Of a DNA stretch of 64,000 bases, positions 43,155 through 52,426 are shown one piece after another. The stretch is taken from contig PMUP01000055.1 in the NCBI GenBank assembly GCA_003166865.1, positions 1-64,000 of the forward strand, in the 5' to 3' direction. A program made the translations under genes and the position numbers. The notes below the pieces were generated by a model. The model was not told the DNA's origin. It worked only from the letters and a program-made list of their open reading frames with translations, and did not search any database. The number at the start of each line of letters is the position of its first letter. The stretch's first letter is position 1. The stretch is from Bryobacterales bacterium. GTDB taxonomy: Bacteria > Acidobacteriota > Terriglobia > Bryobacterales > Bryobacteraceae.

Positions 43155-45689
43155 ATGCCCTTGACTGCCGGAGCTCGATTAGGTCCGTATGACATCCTCG
43201 CGCCGCTCGGCGCGGGCGGGATGGGCGAGGTGTACCGGGCCCGAGACTCGCGCCTGGGCCGCGACGTTGCGATAAAAGTTTTACCCGCATCGTTTGCCGC
43301 TGATCCGGACCGCTTGCGGCGCTTTGAGTTGGAAGCGCGCGCCACGGGAATGTTGAACCATCCCAACATTCTCGCGGTCTACGACATCGGTACCCACGAA
43401 GGCGCGCCGTATCTGGTAACAGAATTGTTGGAAGGCGACACGCTGCGCGAGCACATTCCCTTGCCGCGCCGCAAGACCATCGAGTATGCACAGCAGGTCG
43501 CCAACGGCCTCGCGGCCGCGCACGCCAAAGGCGTCACGCATCGCGACCTGAAGCCGGAGAATATTTTCATCACCAACGATGGCCACGTCAAGATTCTAGA
43601 CTTCGGGCTTGCTAAGGTGACCAGCGCCGACGCCGCCCAAACGGCCACTTTGAACGCAACTACACCGGGAATGGCCATGGGCACCGCCGGCTACATGTCG
43701 CCGGAACAGGTTCGCGGACAACCCATCGATCAGCGTTCCGACATCTTTAGCCTGGGCGTGATTCTCTACGAGATGCTCTCCGGGCAGCGAGCGTTCCAGG
43801 GTGACTCAGCCATAGAAGCGATGAACGCAATCCTCAAACAGGATCCGCCGCCGCTGGCGGACGCCAGCTTCGATCGCTTGATCCGGCACTGCCTGGAGAA
43901 GAATCCCGAGGAACGGCTGCAATCCGCGCGCGACCTCAGGTTCAACCTGGATACGCTTTCCAGTCCCAGTCAAGCTCCGGCTGCACCCGCGATCCAACCT
44001 GTTTCTCCCAATCGCTCGCGCCTGATGGCCGGCCTGGCCGCGGTGGTTGGAGCCATCGCTTGCGTGGCTGCGGGCCATTACCTTTGGAAGATTCCACCTC
44101 CTCCGCCGCCGGCCTTCCACATCCTGACCTTCGACCAGGGTTACGTTTGGTCGGCCCGATTTACGCCGGATGGCCAGTCCGTGGTTTATGGCGCGGCTTG
44201 GAAAGGAAATCCGCTCCAACTGTTCTCAGTTCGCATGGGAAGCGTGGAGTCCCGCTCGTTGGGACTTCCCAGCGCTGACGTGCTTTCGATTTCTTCTTCG
44301 GGCGAAGTGGCCGTCTCCTCCGGCCGTCATTACACGGTCGGGTGGATCAACGGCGGAAAACTGGCGCGCGTGGCCCTGGACGGTCAAATTCCTCGCGAGG
44401 TGCTGGACGACGTACTGTGCGCGGACTGGGCGCCGGACGGTCGCTCGCTTGCATTGGTCCGTTCGGTCGCCGGACGCTATCGCTTGGAGTACCCCGAAGG
44501 CACAGTGCTGTATGAAACCAGCGGATGGATCAGCGATGCCCGAGTCTCCCCGGACGGGCAAAGCGTCGCCTTTCTGGACCACCCGCTTCTGGGAGACGAT
44601 CGGGGAACGGTAGCCGTGGTGGACCGGCAGCGAAAAAAGACCACGCTCTCCACAGAATATGCTGGTGAGCTAGGTTTGGCTTGGGCTCCCGGAGGCAAGG
44701 AGATTTGGTATACCGCGTCTGCCGAGGATTTCTATACGATCCGCGCGGTCTCGCTTTCCGGAAAACAACGCGTGGTCATGCGCTCGCCCGGCGATTTGGA
44801 ACTTCAGGATATCTCCAAAGACGGGCGCGTTCTGATCACCAGCTTTCAAAACCGGATGGGGCTGATGGGAAGCGCTCCCGGGGAGGGCCAGGAGCACGAT
44901 TGGTCCTGGTTCGATTATTCGATGGTCACTAACATTTCGTCCGACGGAAGCAAGCTGCTGTTCACGGAATCCTCCGCCGCTGGCGGTCCACTCTATTCTG
45001 TTTTCCTGCGCCGAACGGATGGATCTCCGGCGGTACGTTTGGGTGACGGCCGCGGAGAGGGCATATCCCCCGACGGTAAGTGGGTCTTGGCTCTGGTGCC
45101 GACTTCGCCTCCGCAGCTTAGCCTGCTGCCGACGGGAGCGGGTGAACCCAGAATGCTCTCGCGCGATTCCATTGATTATCAGCGAGCCTGGTGGTTTCCG
45201 GACGGCAAACGCATCCTGGTGGCAGGCAGTGAACCCGGCCATAGCACCCGCCTTTACGTTCGAGATCTGGAGGGAGGTAAGCTCCGGCCCGTCACGCCAG
45301 AAAACATCGAAGTGTCGGTCGGAGAGGATATTCTTTCTCCGGACGGCAAGTGGATTGCCGTCTCCGAGGCTGGACAAAATGCCCGGCTCTACCCTGTGGA
45401 TGGAGGTGAACCGCGCCCCATATCCGGCATCGCCGAAGGTGAAGTGCCCGTTCAATGGACCCCCGATGGAGGCGCGTTATACGTGCGGCGCTGGGATGAA
45501 ATGCCGGCTCGCGTCTTTCGCCTGGACCTCGGCACAGGACGCCGCGAACTTTGGAAGCAGATCATGCCGGCCGATCACACCGGCGTGGTCAAGATTAGCA
45601 CGATCCTGCCAACCCCCGACGGACGGGCCTATGGTTACAGCTATATGCGCATTCTCTCGGAATTGTACGTAGTGGAAGGGCTGAAATAG
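43155..45689 (+). CDS. Ser/Thr protein kinase with C-terminal TolB-like propeller
   Basis: The 844-residue protein has a kinase domain at about 12-275 with LGAGGMGEVYRARD, Lys41, HRDLKPEN at 129-136 and DFG at 149-151. A membrane helix lies near 290-313 (LMAGLAAVVGAIACVAAGHYL). A propeller follows with repeated xSPDGxxVAF and TPDGQSVVYG units. It is a membrane sensor kinase of the type common in acidobacteria. It lies between the dtxR/truA scar and the intact dtxR gene, and has no N-terminal extension unlike the kinase at 4036. Confidence 0.94.
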   Translation: MPLTAGARLGPYDILAPLGAGGMGEVYRARDSRLGRDVAIKVLPASFAADPDRLRRFELEARATGMLNHPNILAVYDIGTHEGAPYLVTELLEGDTLREHIPLPRRKTIEYAQQVANGLAAAHAKGVTHRDLKPENIFITNDGHVKILDFGLAKVTSADAAQTATLNATTPGMAMGTAGYMSPEQVRGQPIDQRSDIFSLGVILYEMLSGQRAFQGDSAIEAMNAILKQDPPPLADASFDRLIRHCLEKNPEERLQSARDLRFNLDTLSSPSQAPAAPAIQPVSPNRSRLMAGLAAVVGAIACVAAGHYLWKIPPPPPPAFHILTFDQGYVWSARFTPDGQSVVYGAAWKGNPLQLFSVRMGSVESRSLGLPSADVLSISSSGEVAVSSGRHYTVGWINGGKLARVALDGQIPREVLDDVLCADWAPDGRSLALVRSVAGRYRLEYPEGTVLYETSGWISDARVSPDGQSVAFLDHPLLGDDRGTVAVVDRQRKKTTLSTEYAGELGLAWAPGGKEIWYTASAEDFYTIRAVSLSGKQRVVMRSPGDLELQDISKDGRVLITSFQNRMGLMGSAPGEGQEHDWSWFDYSMVTNISSDGSKLLFTESSAAGGPLYSVFLRRTDGSPAVRLGDGRGEGISPDGKWVLALVPTSPPQLSLLPTGAGEPRMLSRDSIDYQRAWWFPDGKRILVAGSEPGHSTRLYVRDLEGGKLRPVTPENIEVSVGEDILSPDGKWIAVSEAGQNARLYPVDGGEPRPISGIAEGEVPVQWTPDGGALYVRRWDEMPARVFRLDLGTGRRELWKQIMPADHTGVVKISTILPTPDGRAYGYSYMRILSELYVVEGLK

Positions 45690-45738
45690 CCACCAAGACA
45701 CGGAGAACCATTCCGATCACGATACAATCGGACTTGGC

Positions 45739-46446
45739 GTGAAAATCACGGTCTCCAAGGAGAATTACCTCAAAGCGATCGCGGAAGCCGAAAGCGAAGG
45801 TGAGCCTGTTATTCCGGCCACATTAGCCCGCTGGCTGAACGTTTCGGCGCCCGCCGTCACCATGGCCATCAAGCGCCTGAAGCGGGACGCATTGATCCGC
45901 ACCGGCCGGGATGGAACGCTGTCACTGACATCGGCCGGGCGCGACATCGCCAATCGGCTGCTCAACCGGCATCATTTGATCGAACGGATGCTCACCGAGA
46001 TTTTCGGCATGGAGTGGTACAAGGTCCATGACGAGGCCGAGCAGTTGGAGCACGCCGTATCGGCCGACTTCGAGCGGCGCTTGCTGGATAAACTGGGCCG
46101 AGGCGAAGCCTGCCCGCACGGGAATCGCGTGGAAGGCGACACGCCGCAGGATCGCCGGGATCGCGGACTGCGGCCGCTGGATGAAGCTCCAGCCGAATCG
46201 GATTCCATCGTGGTCAGCGTGTTCGAGCGCGACCGCCGTTTGCTCGAGTACCTGCACGGTCTGGGCATTCATCCCGGCGCCGTAGTTCGGATGATGGCGT
46301 CCAACTATGACGACACGCTGACGCTGCGCATCGCGGGGCATCCGGTGCAGCTCGGGAAAGCCGCGGCCGCAAAGGTCTGGATCGCGGTGTCGCCAGTTAG
46401 GACGGAGCGAGAGCCGGCGAAGGCAGGCGCTGGAAGTAGTCGATAG
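45739..46446 (+). CDS. DtxR/MntR-family metal-dependent repressor
   Basis: The start is GTG at 45739 ([19 protein letters not shown]). The 235-residue protein has the winged-helix DNA-binding domain (1-65, [15 protein letters not shown] as recognition region), the metal-binding dimerisation domain (about 66-145, [16 protein letters not shown]...[12 protein letters not shown], with the His and Glu ligands) and a C-terminal FeoA/SH3-like domain ([16 protein letters not shown]). It senses Mn or Fe and controls metal uptake or storage genes. The end overlaps the convergent epimerase gene by 50 bases. A broken copy of its first part lies at 42834. Confidence 0.93.
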   Translation: MKITVSKENYLKAIAEAESEGEPVIPATLARWLNVSAPAVTMAIKRLKRDALIRTGRDGTLSLTSAGRDIANRLLNRHHLIERMLTEIFGMEWYKVHDEAEQLEHAVSADFERRLLDKLGRGEACPHGNRVEGDTPQDRRDRGLRPLDEAPAESDSIVVSVFERDRRLLEYLHGLGIHPGAVVRMMASNYDDTLTLRIAGHPVQLGKAAAAKVWIAVSPVRTEREPAKAGAGSSR

Positions 46447-47362
46447 TTTCCTTCAGCCCATCTTCCAGGCTGACCTTCGGTTCCCAGCCGAGTATCTTTC
46501 TTGCCTTGCCGATGTTGGGCTGCCGCCGCTTGGGATCGTCCTGCGGGAGCGGCTTGAATTCGAGTTGAGCAGTGGTTCCGGTCAGCCGGCGGATGCGCTT
46601 GGCAAACTCCAGAATGGTCAGCTCCAGCGGATTGCCGAGATTCACCGGATAACGCTCGTCGGACAGCGTCAGACGATAGAGCCCATCGACAAGATCCTGC
46701 ACGTAGCAGAAACTGCGCGTCTGCGTGCCGTCGCCGAATACCGTCATCGGTTCGCCGTGCAGCGCCTGATCGATGAACGCAGGCACCACGCGGCCGTCCT
46801 TCAGTTGCATGCGCGGCCCATAGGTGTTAAAAATGCGCGCGATGTTGGTCCGCACGCCGTGGACGCGATGGTAAGCCATCGTGAGCGCTTCGGCGTAGCG
46901 CTTGCTTTCGTCGTAGCAGGATCGAACGCCCACCGGGTTCACGTTGCCCCAATAAGTTTCCACTTGCGGATGCTCGAGCGGATCGCCGTAGCATTCTGAC
47001 GTGGAGGTCAGCATGAAACGGGCGTCGTGCTGGCGCGCGATTTCGAGCATATTGCGCGTTCCGGCCGAGCCGACGTCCAGCGTCTCAATGGGGTGCTCGA
47101 AGTAGTCCTTCGGGCTCGCGAGCGAAGCCAGGTGCAGCACGCCATCCACGGGACCATCCACCTTGAACGAACGGCAAACATCCCACTCGCGAAATTCAAA
47201 CGCCGGATTTCCTTCCAGATGCTGGAGATTGCGGGCATCTCCGGTCATGTAATTGTCGTAGCCCAAAACTGCATGGCCTTCGGCAATCAAGCGGTCGCAC
47301 AAGTGCGATCCGATGAATCCCGCGGCTCCAGACATGATGAATCGCAAATGTTCGGCTCCCAC
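46397..47362 (-). CDS. NAD-dependent UDP-glucuronate decarboxylase-like epimerase
   Basis: The 321-residue SDR-fold protein has the NAD-binding [14 protein letters not shown], Ser/Thr in [11 protein letters not shown], and the catalytic Tyr-Lys pair in [32 protein letters not shown] follows. This matches the UDP-xylose synthase (UDP-glucuronate decarboxylase) subgroup best, but UDP-glucose 4-epimerase-like activities cannot be excluded. It makes a sugar nucleotide for surface glycans. The start codon at 47362 is GTG; an ATG at 47335 would cut into the first strand. Confidence 0.88.
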   Translation of the reverse strand: MGAEHLRFIMSGAAGFIGSHLCDRLIAEGHAVLGYDNYMTGDARNLQHLEGNPAFEFREWDVCRSFKVDGPVDGVLHLASLASPKDYFEHPIETLDVGSAGTRNMLEIARQHDARFMLTSTSECYGDPLEHPQVETYWGNVNPVGVRSCYDESKRYAEALTMAYHRVHGVRTNIARIFNTYGPRMQLKDGRVVPAFIDQALHGEPMTVFGDGTQTRSFCYVQDLVDGLYRLTLSDERYPVNLGNPLELTILEFAKRIRRLTGTTAQLEFKPLPQDDPKRRQPNIGKARKILGWEPKVSLEDGLKETIDYFQRLPSPALAPS

Positions 47363-47433
47363 TTTATCTATCGTATCGAAGGATCAAGCCCTTTATAGGA
47401 CGCCGAAGACAACTCCCTGCGCTACACTCGCAG

Positions 47434-49311
47434 TTGGTGCCTCAACTGTCCTGGCCGGAATCCGGCTTGTTCCTGGTATTGCTGGCAGCGTCGTTGTACG
47501 GATTTTGGCTGCGATTCGGCAAGGTTTGGCGAACGGTTCGCAGCTCCAAGAAAGATCCCGAATTCCGGCTCCGGCCATTCTGGCGCCGCCTCGCCGATTT
47601 CACCTGGGAAGTGTTGCTGCAAGGGAAAGTGATCTGGCAGCGGCCTCTGCCGGGTCTCGCGCACGCGCTGGTCTTCTGGGGATTCTGCGTGTTCGCGCTC
47701 ATCACTCTCAACCATTTCGCTGAAGGTCTGCGCATCGGCTTTCTCGATCGGAGCGGCTTCTTTGGGTCCTTCTACTTTGACTTCGCTGCGGTTTTTGCCA
47801 TCGCGGTGGCAGTCTCCATCAGCGGTCTGACGTTCCGGCGATTTGTCATACGGCCAAAATGGCTGGGGCCGATATCCAAGGAATCTGGTGTCATCGCCCT
47901 GCTGATTTTCCTGCTGATGATCACCTACTTGGGAACGTTCGTGCCGGGCTGGGAGTCGAGCCGTCTGCTCTGGTGGGCGCACACGCTGACGCTTCTCGCC
48001 TTTCTACCGCTGATCCCGCACACCAAACATTTGCATCTGGTGCTGAGCCCCGTGACGGTCTTCTTGAAGCGCGACGCGTTCAGCAAGATTCCGCCGCTGG
48101 TGGGCGATGACGACTTCGGATTGGACACCGGTAAGGACGTCACCGAACTGATCGCGCTGCAAGCGTTCACGTGCGTGGAGTGCGGCCGGTGCAGCCAATA
48201 TTGTCCGGCGACGAATACGGGAAAGCTTCTCAACCCGAAAGAGATCGCCTTGGGAGTGCGCGGCTATTTGAATGAGTTTGGCCCCGCGAGCGAGCAGCCG
48301 CTGATCGGCGCTCACCTCTCGCAAGAGGCCGTGTTCCAGTGCACCACCTGCGGGTCGTGCGAGTTTCAATGTCCGGTGGGAATTCAGCATCTGCCCATGA
48401 TCATCGGCCTGCGGCGCGGCGCGGTGAACACCGGCAAATGGGAAGACGATTACGGAACCAAACTGTTTTTGAATTTGGAGCGCAATGGGAACGCGCTGGG
48501 GTTTTCCTCCACCGAGCGCGACAAGTTTGTCGAGAAGCAGGCACTGCCCATCTTCGACGGCACGCAGGAGTACTGTTTGTGGCTGGGCTGCATGGGCGGC
48601 TATGATCCGCAGGGCAGGGAAATCATCGCGTCGCTGGCGCGGATTCTGCGCGGATTGAATATCAGCTTTGGAGTGCTCCGCAAGGAGAAGTGCACGGGCG
48701 ATCCGGCGCGGCGCTTAGGCAACGATCTTGCGTTCGGGCAGCTTGCCGAGAGCAATCTCGAAACCCTGCGGCAGAGCCAAGTGAAGAAGATCATTTCCAT
48801 CTGTCCGCATTGCGTGCGCACCATGAGTACCGACTGGGCAGAATACGGAGAGGCCCCGCCCATCGAGCATCACAGCGAGTTTCTTGCGCGGCACCTAGAT
48901 AAGCTACCCGAGCGAACGGGCGAAGGTGAAAAAATCGTTTACCACGATCCCTGCTATCTCGGCCGCTATCGCAACGTGTACGACGAGCCGCGCGATGTGA
49001 TTGGCAAGTTCGGGACACTCATCGATCCACCGCGCTCGCGCGAGCGTTCGTTCTGTTGCGGCGCGGGCGGAGGGCTGGCGTTCCTCGGCGAGGAGAAAGG
49101 CAAGCGCATCAGCGTGGAACGCGCCGAGGAATTGGTGGCTACCGGTGCAAGTGTAGTGGCGGCGGCCTGCCCGTTCTGCAATACGATGTTCCGCGATGCC
49201 TTGGCTGGAGTCACGGGGACGGGAGTTTCCGGCACCCCGCCCAAGCTTCTGGATATCGCGCAGATCGCGGCGGCATCGTTTGCGCCGAAAGAGGCTGGCG
49301 ATAGTGGATAG
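47434..49311 (+). CDS. Membrane Fe-S oxidoreductase, heterodisulfide-reductase-like
   Basis: The 625-residue protein opens with five to six membrane helices (about 10-200). Two [4Fe-4S] motifs follow (CVECGRCSQYCPA and CTTCGSCEFQCPV), then two CCG domains with CLWLGC, HDPCYLGR and SFCCGAGGG. This is an HdrE-like membrane part fused to an HdrD/GlcF-like part, a family that moves electrons between quinone and a soluble partner. No ETF genes adjoin it in the window, so the partner is unknown. The start could be TTG at 47434 or GTG at 47437. Confidence 0.9.
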   Translation: MVPQLSWPESGLFLVLLAASLYGFWLRFGKVWRTVRSSKKDPEFRLRPFWRRLADFTWEVLLQGKVIWQRPLPGLAHALVFWGFCVFALITLNHFAEGLRIGFLDRSGFFGSFYFDFAAVFAIAVAVSISGLTFRRFVIRPKWLGPISKESGVIALLIFLLMITYLGTFVPGWESSRLLWWAHTLTLLAFLPLIPHTKHLHLVLSPVTVFLKRDAFSKIPPLVGDDDFGLDTGKDVTELIALQAFTCVECGRCSQYCPATNTGKLLNPKEIALGVRGYLNEFGPASEQPLIGAHLSQEAVFQCTTCGSCEFQCPVGIQHLPMIIGLRRGAVNTGKWEDDYGTKLFLNLERNGNALGFSSTERDKFVEKQALPIFDGTQEYCLWLGCMGGYDPQGREIIASLARILRGLNISFGVLRKEKCTGDPARRLGNDLAFGQLAESNLETLRQSQVKKIISICPHCVRTMSTDWAEYGEAPPIEHHSEFLARHLDKLPERTGEGEKIVYHDPCYLGRYRNVYDEPRDVIGKFGTLIDPPRSRERSFCCGAGGGLAFLGEEKGKRISVERAEELVATGASVVAAACPFCNTMFRDALAGVTGTGVSGTPPKLLDIAQIAAASFAPKEAGDSG

Positions 49312-50770
49312 GGAAGTCGTACGGCGCGCGTGGAGCGCTGGATACTGGGGCGCCCCGTTGCTCCTGGCGCTCGTGCTCTACTGGCCGGCCCTGGCGTCCT
49401 GGTTTCAAAAAGACGACTTCGTCTGGCTCCGCCTCCGCAGTTTGGTGCACAGTTGGCACGACCTTTGGTGGGTACTCTTCACTCCGTTCGCGCAAGGCAC
49501 CATTCGGATCTTGAGCGAGCGTCTGTTTTTCCTTTCCTTCTTCTCCCTCTTCGGATTGCATGCGGCTCCCTACCACTTCTGGAGCTTTCTCATCTTCGCG
49601 GCCATCATCCCGCTGTTAGCATCGGTGTGCGGAAGAGTGACCGGCTCACGCGCCGCCGGTTTTTGGGCCGCCATTCTTTGGACCGTAAGCTGTGGCGTTG
49701 CGGTGACTATTTCTTGGATCGCCATCAGCAACGAACTACTATGCGCCTTCTTCCTCCTCATGAGTCTTTGGCTGTTGATCCGGTACATCGATACTGGGCA
49801 AAAGCGCTTTTATATCGCGCAATGCGCCGTATTCGTGCTGGGCTTCGGCGTGCTAGAGCTGAACGTTGTCTATCCTGCTTTGGCGGCTGCTTATGCGCTC
49901 TGTTGCGCCCGGCATGTCCTTCTCAAGATGGCACCGCTATTCGCCGTTTCCGCCACGTACTCGGTGGCGCATTTGGTCGCGGCGCCCTTGCCCACAAGTG
50001 GCCCGTACAAGATGTATTGGGACGCCGGAGCAGCCTCGACCCTCTGGACGTACTGGAAATGGGCCATGGGGCCGAGGCAATTGATATTTCTCGGAATCCA
50101 ACCATCTCTATTCCGTTCGTCCCTGACGGTGCTGCTGACTTTAGGATTGGCGGCCTTTTTGATATGGAAGCTTCGCCGCGGGCAATGGGCGGCGGTTTTT
50201 TTCCCCGCATGGTTCCTGATCGTTCTGGCGCCGCTGCTGCCGTTGCATGATCACATGGATCTCGCTTATCTGACCGTTCCCGCAGTCGGGCTAGCCATGT
50301 GGGGAGGCTGGGCCCTGGTTTCCAGCTGGTCCGCGAACCGGCTTGCAAGATACGTGGGGATCTTACTGCTCGTGATCTACCTTTGTGTCGCGATCCCGGT
50401 GGCGCGAGTAATTACGTTTTCGTTCTACGATCGTAGTCAGAAGATTCGCAGGCTGGTCCTCGGCGTAGTCGATTTGAGCCGGACTCAGCCCGAGAAGCTG
50501 GTTTTTTTGCGTGGTGTCGGACCAGATCTGTTTTGGTCGGCAGTGTACGATCGCCCGTTCCGCCTGTTCGGCATTCGCGACCCATACCTGGTGCCAGAGG
50601 ACGCGCCAAACATTCCACCGGATGCTCAAATGGAAAACATACATGAGTTTTTCGCCGAGCCCCTTGAGGAAAAGAATGCCTTGGCTCAGGGACGCGCCAT
50701 GGTGTTGGACGTGAGCGGCGAGGTTCGCGACATCACGGCCGAATATCGCATGCCAGCGCAAATCCAGTAA
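49304..50770 (+). CDS. Polytopic membrane protein, GT-C glycosyltransferase-like
   Basis: GTG at 49304 overlaps the stop of the Fe-S gene and gives 488 residues; the longer ORF from 49196 lies within that gene. About ten helices are visible, and the first loop has FQKDDFVWLRLRSLVHSW. The DDF motif early in the first periplasmic loop is typical of GT-C enzymes that use lipid-linked sugars (PMT/ArnT-like). The soluble C-terminus is short. It may glycosylate lipids or proteins, but substrate and acceptor are unknown. Confidence 0.75.
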   Translation: MDREVVRRAWSAGYWGAPLLLALVLYWPALASWFQKDDFVWLRLRSLVHSWHDLWWVLFTPFAQGTIRILSERLFFLSFFSLFGLHAAPYHFWSFLIFAAIIPLLASVCGRVTGSRAAGFWAAILWTVSCGVAVTISWIAISNELLCAFFLLMSLWLLIRYIDTGQKRFYIAQCAVFVLGFGVLELNVVYPALAAAYALCCARHVLLKMAPLFAVSATYSVAHLVAAPLPTSGPYKMYWDAGAASTLWTYWKWAMGPRQLIFLGIQPSLFRSSLTVLLTLGLAAFLIWKLRRGQWAAVFFPAWFLIVLAPLLPLHDHMDLAYLTVPAVGLAMWGGWALVSSWSANRLARYVGILLLVIYLCVAIPVARVITFSFYDRSQKIRRLVLGVVDLSRTQPEKLVFLRGVGPDLFWSAVYDRPFRLFGIRDPYLVPEDAPNIPPDAQMENIHEFFAEPLEEKNALAQGRAMVLDVSGEVRDITAEYRMPAQIQ

Positions 50771-50858
50771 GGCGGAGTGCGTGGCGCGGTGGTACAATCG
50801 AAAAGTTGGCGCGAGTGAATCTCACAAAGCGCTGGACTTCTTCAAGCGATTCTCGATC

Positions 50859-50934
<76 letters not shown>

Positions 50935-50955
50935 ACCCAATCAATTAGTTAGAGG

Positions 50956-51240
50956 CTACTGGATTGTAGCGGCCTGCTCTACTACAGGGACGTTCACAGG
51001 GACTGCCTCCGAATTCTCGCTCTCTTTGGCCTTAGGTCTCAAGACCACGCCCGCCACGGCGTCACGTTTCGCTGCAATCCGAATGTGGTATTCTCTTCGC
51101 CGAAGGCCGGTTGGAGCTCGTTCACGTTGCGAATCCTCGCCGCCTTCTGTTGCGTGGGCAAGCCTGCCGCCCTGATACACGAACTCGCAGATGTAATATT
51201 TCGATGTCTCGCCTTTGCGATTTGGCTTGTAGACCGCCAT
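50956..51240 (-). pseudogene. Remnant of a tyrosine-recombinase integrase
   Basis: The 94-residue reading frame starts MAVYKPNRKGETSKYYICEF, the usual opening of the arm-binding N-terminal domain of phage-type integrases. It then loses similarity and ends after 94 residues, against about 350-400 for a full enzyme. The Arg-His-Arg-Tyr catalytic region is absent. The tail VPVNVPVVEQAATIQ may be the original C-terminus joined by an internal deletion. It points at the tRNA and ends 21 bases from it, the normal place for an integrase gene. Confidence 0.7.
50982..51006. repeat. Left copy of a 25-bp motif with two CAGGGAC boxes
   Basis: CTACAGGGACGTTCACAGGGACTGC here matches 54475-54499 at 23 of 25 bases and in the same orientation. 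Each copy has two CAGGGAC boxes 11 bases apart, and the right one has a third. The two lie close to the two attachment repeats, so they may be recombinase arm sites or repeats coding Val-Pro-Val in the old integrase end. Confidence 0.65.
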
Positions 51241-51413
51241 CACTTACCGCCTTTCTTCGTATCTTTCGTCTTTTTCGTACTGCCCTTTGGCCGCCCGCCT
51301 AGCTTGCCCCATTCCTGCATCCGCTTAACGAACTCCCGCTTGCCCCATTTCTTGACGCGGGCTTCGGCGCTGCGTCGGCCCATCAAACTGGCTGCCTTGT
51401 TCACAGGGTCCAT
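51240..51413 (-). CDS. Small basic protein upstream of the integrase remnant
   Basis: The 57-residue protein (MDPVNKAASLMGRRSAEAR...) contains GKREFVKRMQEWGKLGGRP and a Lys/Thr tail. Its stop overlaps the start of the integrase remnant (TGATG), so the two were translated together. Short basic proteins ending in GGRPK followed by a Lys-rich tail are often found next to integrases in related genomes; I recall the pattern but cannot name a family. It may be a DNA-binding or excision helper. Confidence 0.55.
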   Translation of the reverse strand: MDPVNKAASLMGRRSAEARVKKWGKREFVKRMQEWGKLGGRPKGSTKKTKDTKKGGK

Positions 51414-51498
51414 AGCGCCGTTATCACACGCCTGATCACATCCGTTGCCTTACCTCGGCTAACGGAGTAGAATGTCCGGCACAGGAGATCCTCTACCA

Positions 51499-52074
51499 AT
51501 GAGCACACGTCTTCCAGGGTTCAAAGGAGAATACCTTTGGGAATTTGACATCGCTGAACAAAATCTGCTCGCATTGGCCGAGGCTTTCCCGGAGGAACGC
51601 TATAGCTGGCGTCCGGCGGAGACGGCGCGCTCGGTAAGCGAAGTTCTGGTGCACCTTGGAGCCAGTGGCCGTATGTTCCTGGCCCTTCTGGGCGTGGAAG
51701 CAGCGGAGGATCTGTACGGCAAGCTGGAAGGCGATGGGGTGGCCAAGGCCATGGCGATGTTCGCTAGAAACGAGAGTCTAGAAACAAGCATGACGGACAA
51801 GGCTGACGTTCTTGCTTTGCAGAGGAAATCCCTAAACGCTGTGCGCACAGCGTTTAGGGAAACCTCGGATGCCGAGTTAGACAGGCCGGAAGTGTTCTTT
51901 GGGGAGAACACGACGGTTCGCCGCTTCTACATGCGAGCCCTATGCCACCTGCACGAGCACATGGGACAGCTCACCGCCTACACTCGCGCTATGGGCATGC
52001 CCGCGCCATGGCAGGCAGCGCGCGAAGCTCGCCGGAAGGAAATCGAACGCCAGCTGGCGACCGCAAAGAAATAA
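51499..52074 (+). CDS. DinB-like four-helix protein
   Basis: ATG at 51499 (MSTRLPGFKGEYLWEFDIAE) with AGGAG upstream gives 191 residues. The layout is that of DinB/YfiT proteins, a four-helix bundle with histidines that bind a metal: VSEVLVHLGASGRMFL in helix 2 and CHLHEHMGQLTAYTRAMGM near the end, with ERYSWRPAETARSVSE between helices 1 and 2. Many members are thiol transferases or of unknown role. It is carried inside the tRNA-Lys element. Confidence 0.85.
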   Translation: MSTRLPGFKGEYLWEFDIAEQNLLALAEAFPEERYSWRPAETARSVSEVLVHLGASGRMFLALLGVEAAEDLYGKLEGDGVAKAMAMFARNESLETSMTDKADVLALQRKSLNAVRTAFRETSDAELDRPEVFFGENTTVRRFYMRALCHLHEHMGQLTAYTRAMGMPAPWQAAREARRKEIERQLATAKK

Positions 52075-52426
52075 AGGGCCACTCAGATATTGGCGCAAAA
52101 CCTCGACTAGCCCCGGGAAATGGCGCGCGCGACCTTCTGAAGATGCCGCTCTGCAACTAGGCTCGCCACGATTTGGCAGCATAGCCTTCTGTAAAATCCG
52201 GATTCAACGTAGATAGCGTTTTGATAGGCATCCCCTAAACAAGCGTCTAGCAGGATTTCACCTTCGGCTCCAGTTCGCCCCCACGTAGCTTTCCGTGGCC
52301 CGCCATGAACCTGCATCGACTACCAACGGCATAACAGGGTCCCGCTTCTTGCTTGACCTACGCGCGAGTACGCCGAGTCTGTGACGGTCAGGAGGAACCA
52401 TCCGTAAAGCTAGTATTCGGATTATC
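52075..52426. other. Gap inside the tRNA-Lys element, one doubtful ORF
   Basis: No clear gene is present. A minus-strand ORF at 52107-52316 (69 residues, with AYQNAIYVESGFYRRLCCQI) has some ordinary-looking composition, but no ribosome site or family. It may be the remains of a gene. The 3' ends of two convergent genes face this gap. Confidence 0.35.

Noticed and set aside
42956-43192. 78-residue ORF at the scar as a new gene
   Set aside because: It is the out-of-frame junction of the dtxR and truA fragments, not an independent gene.
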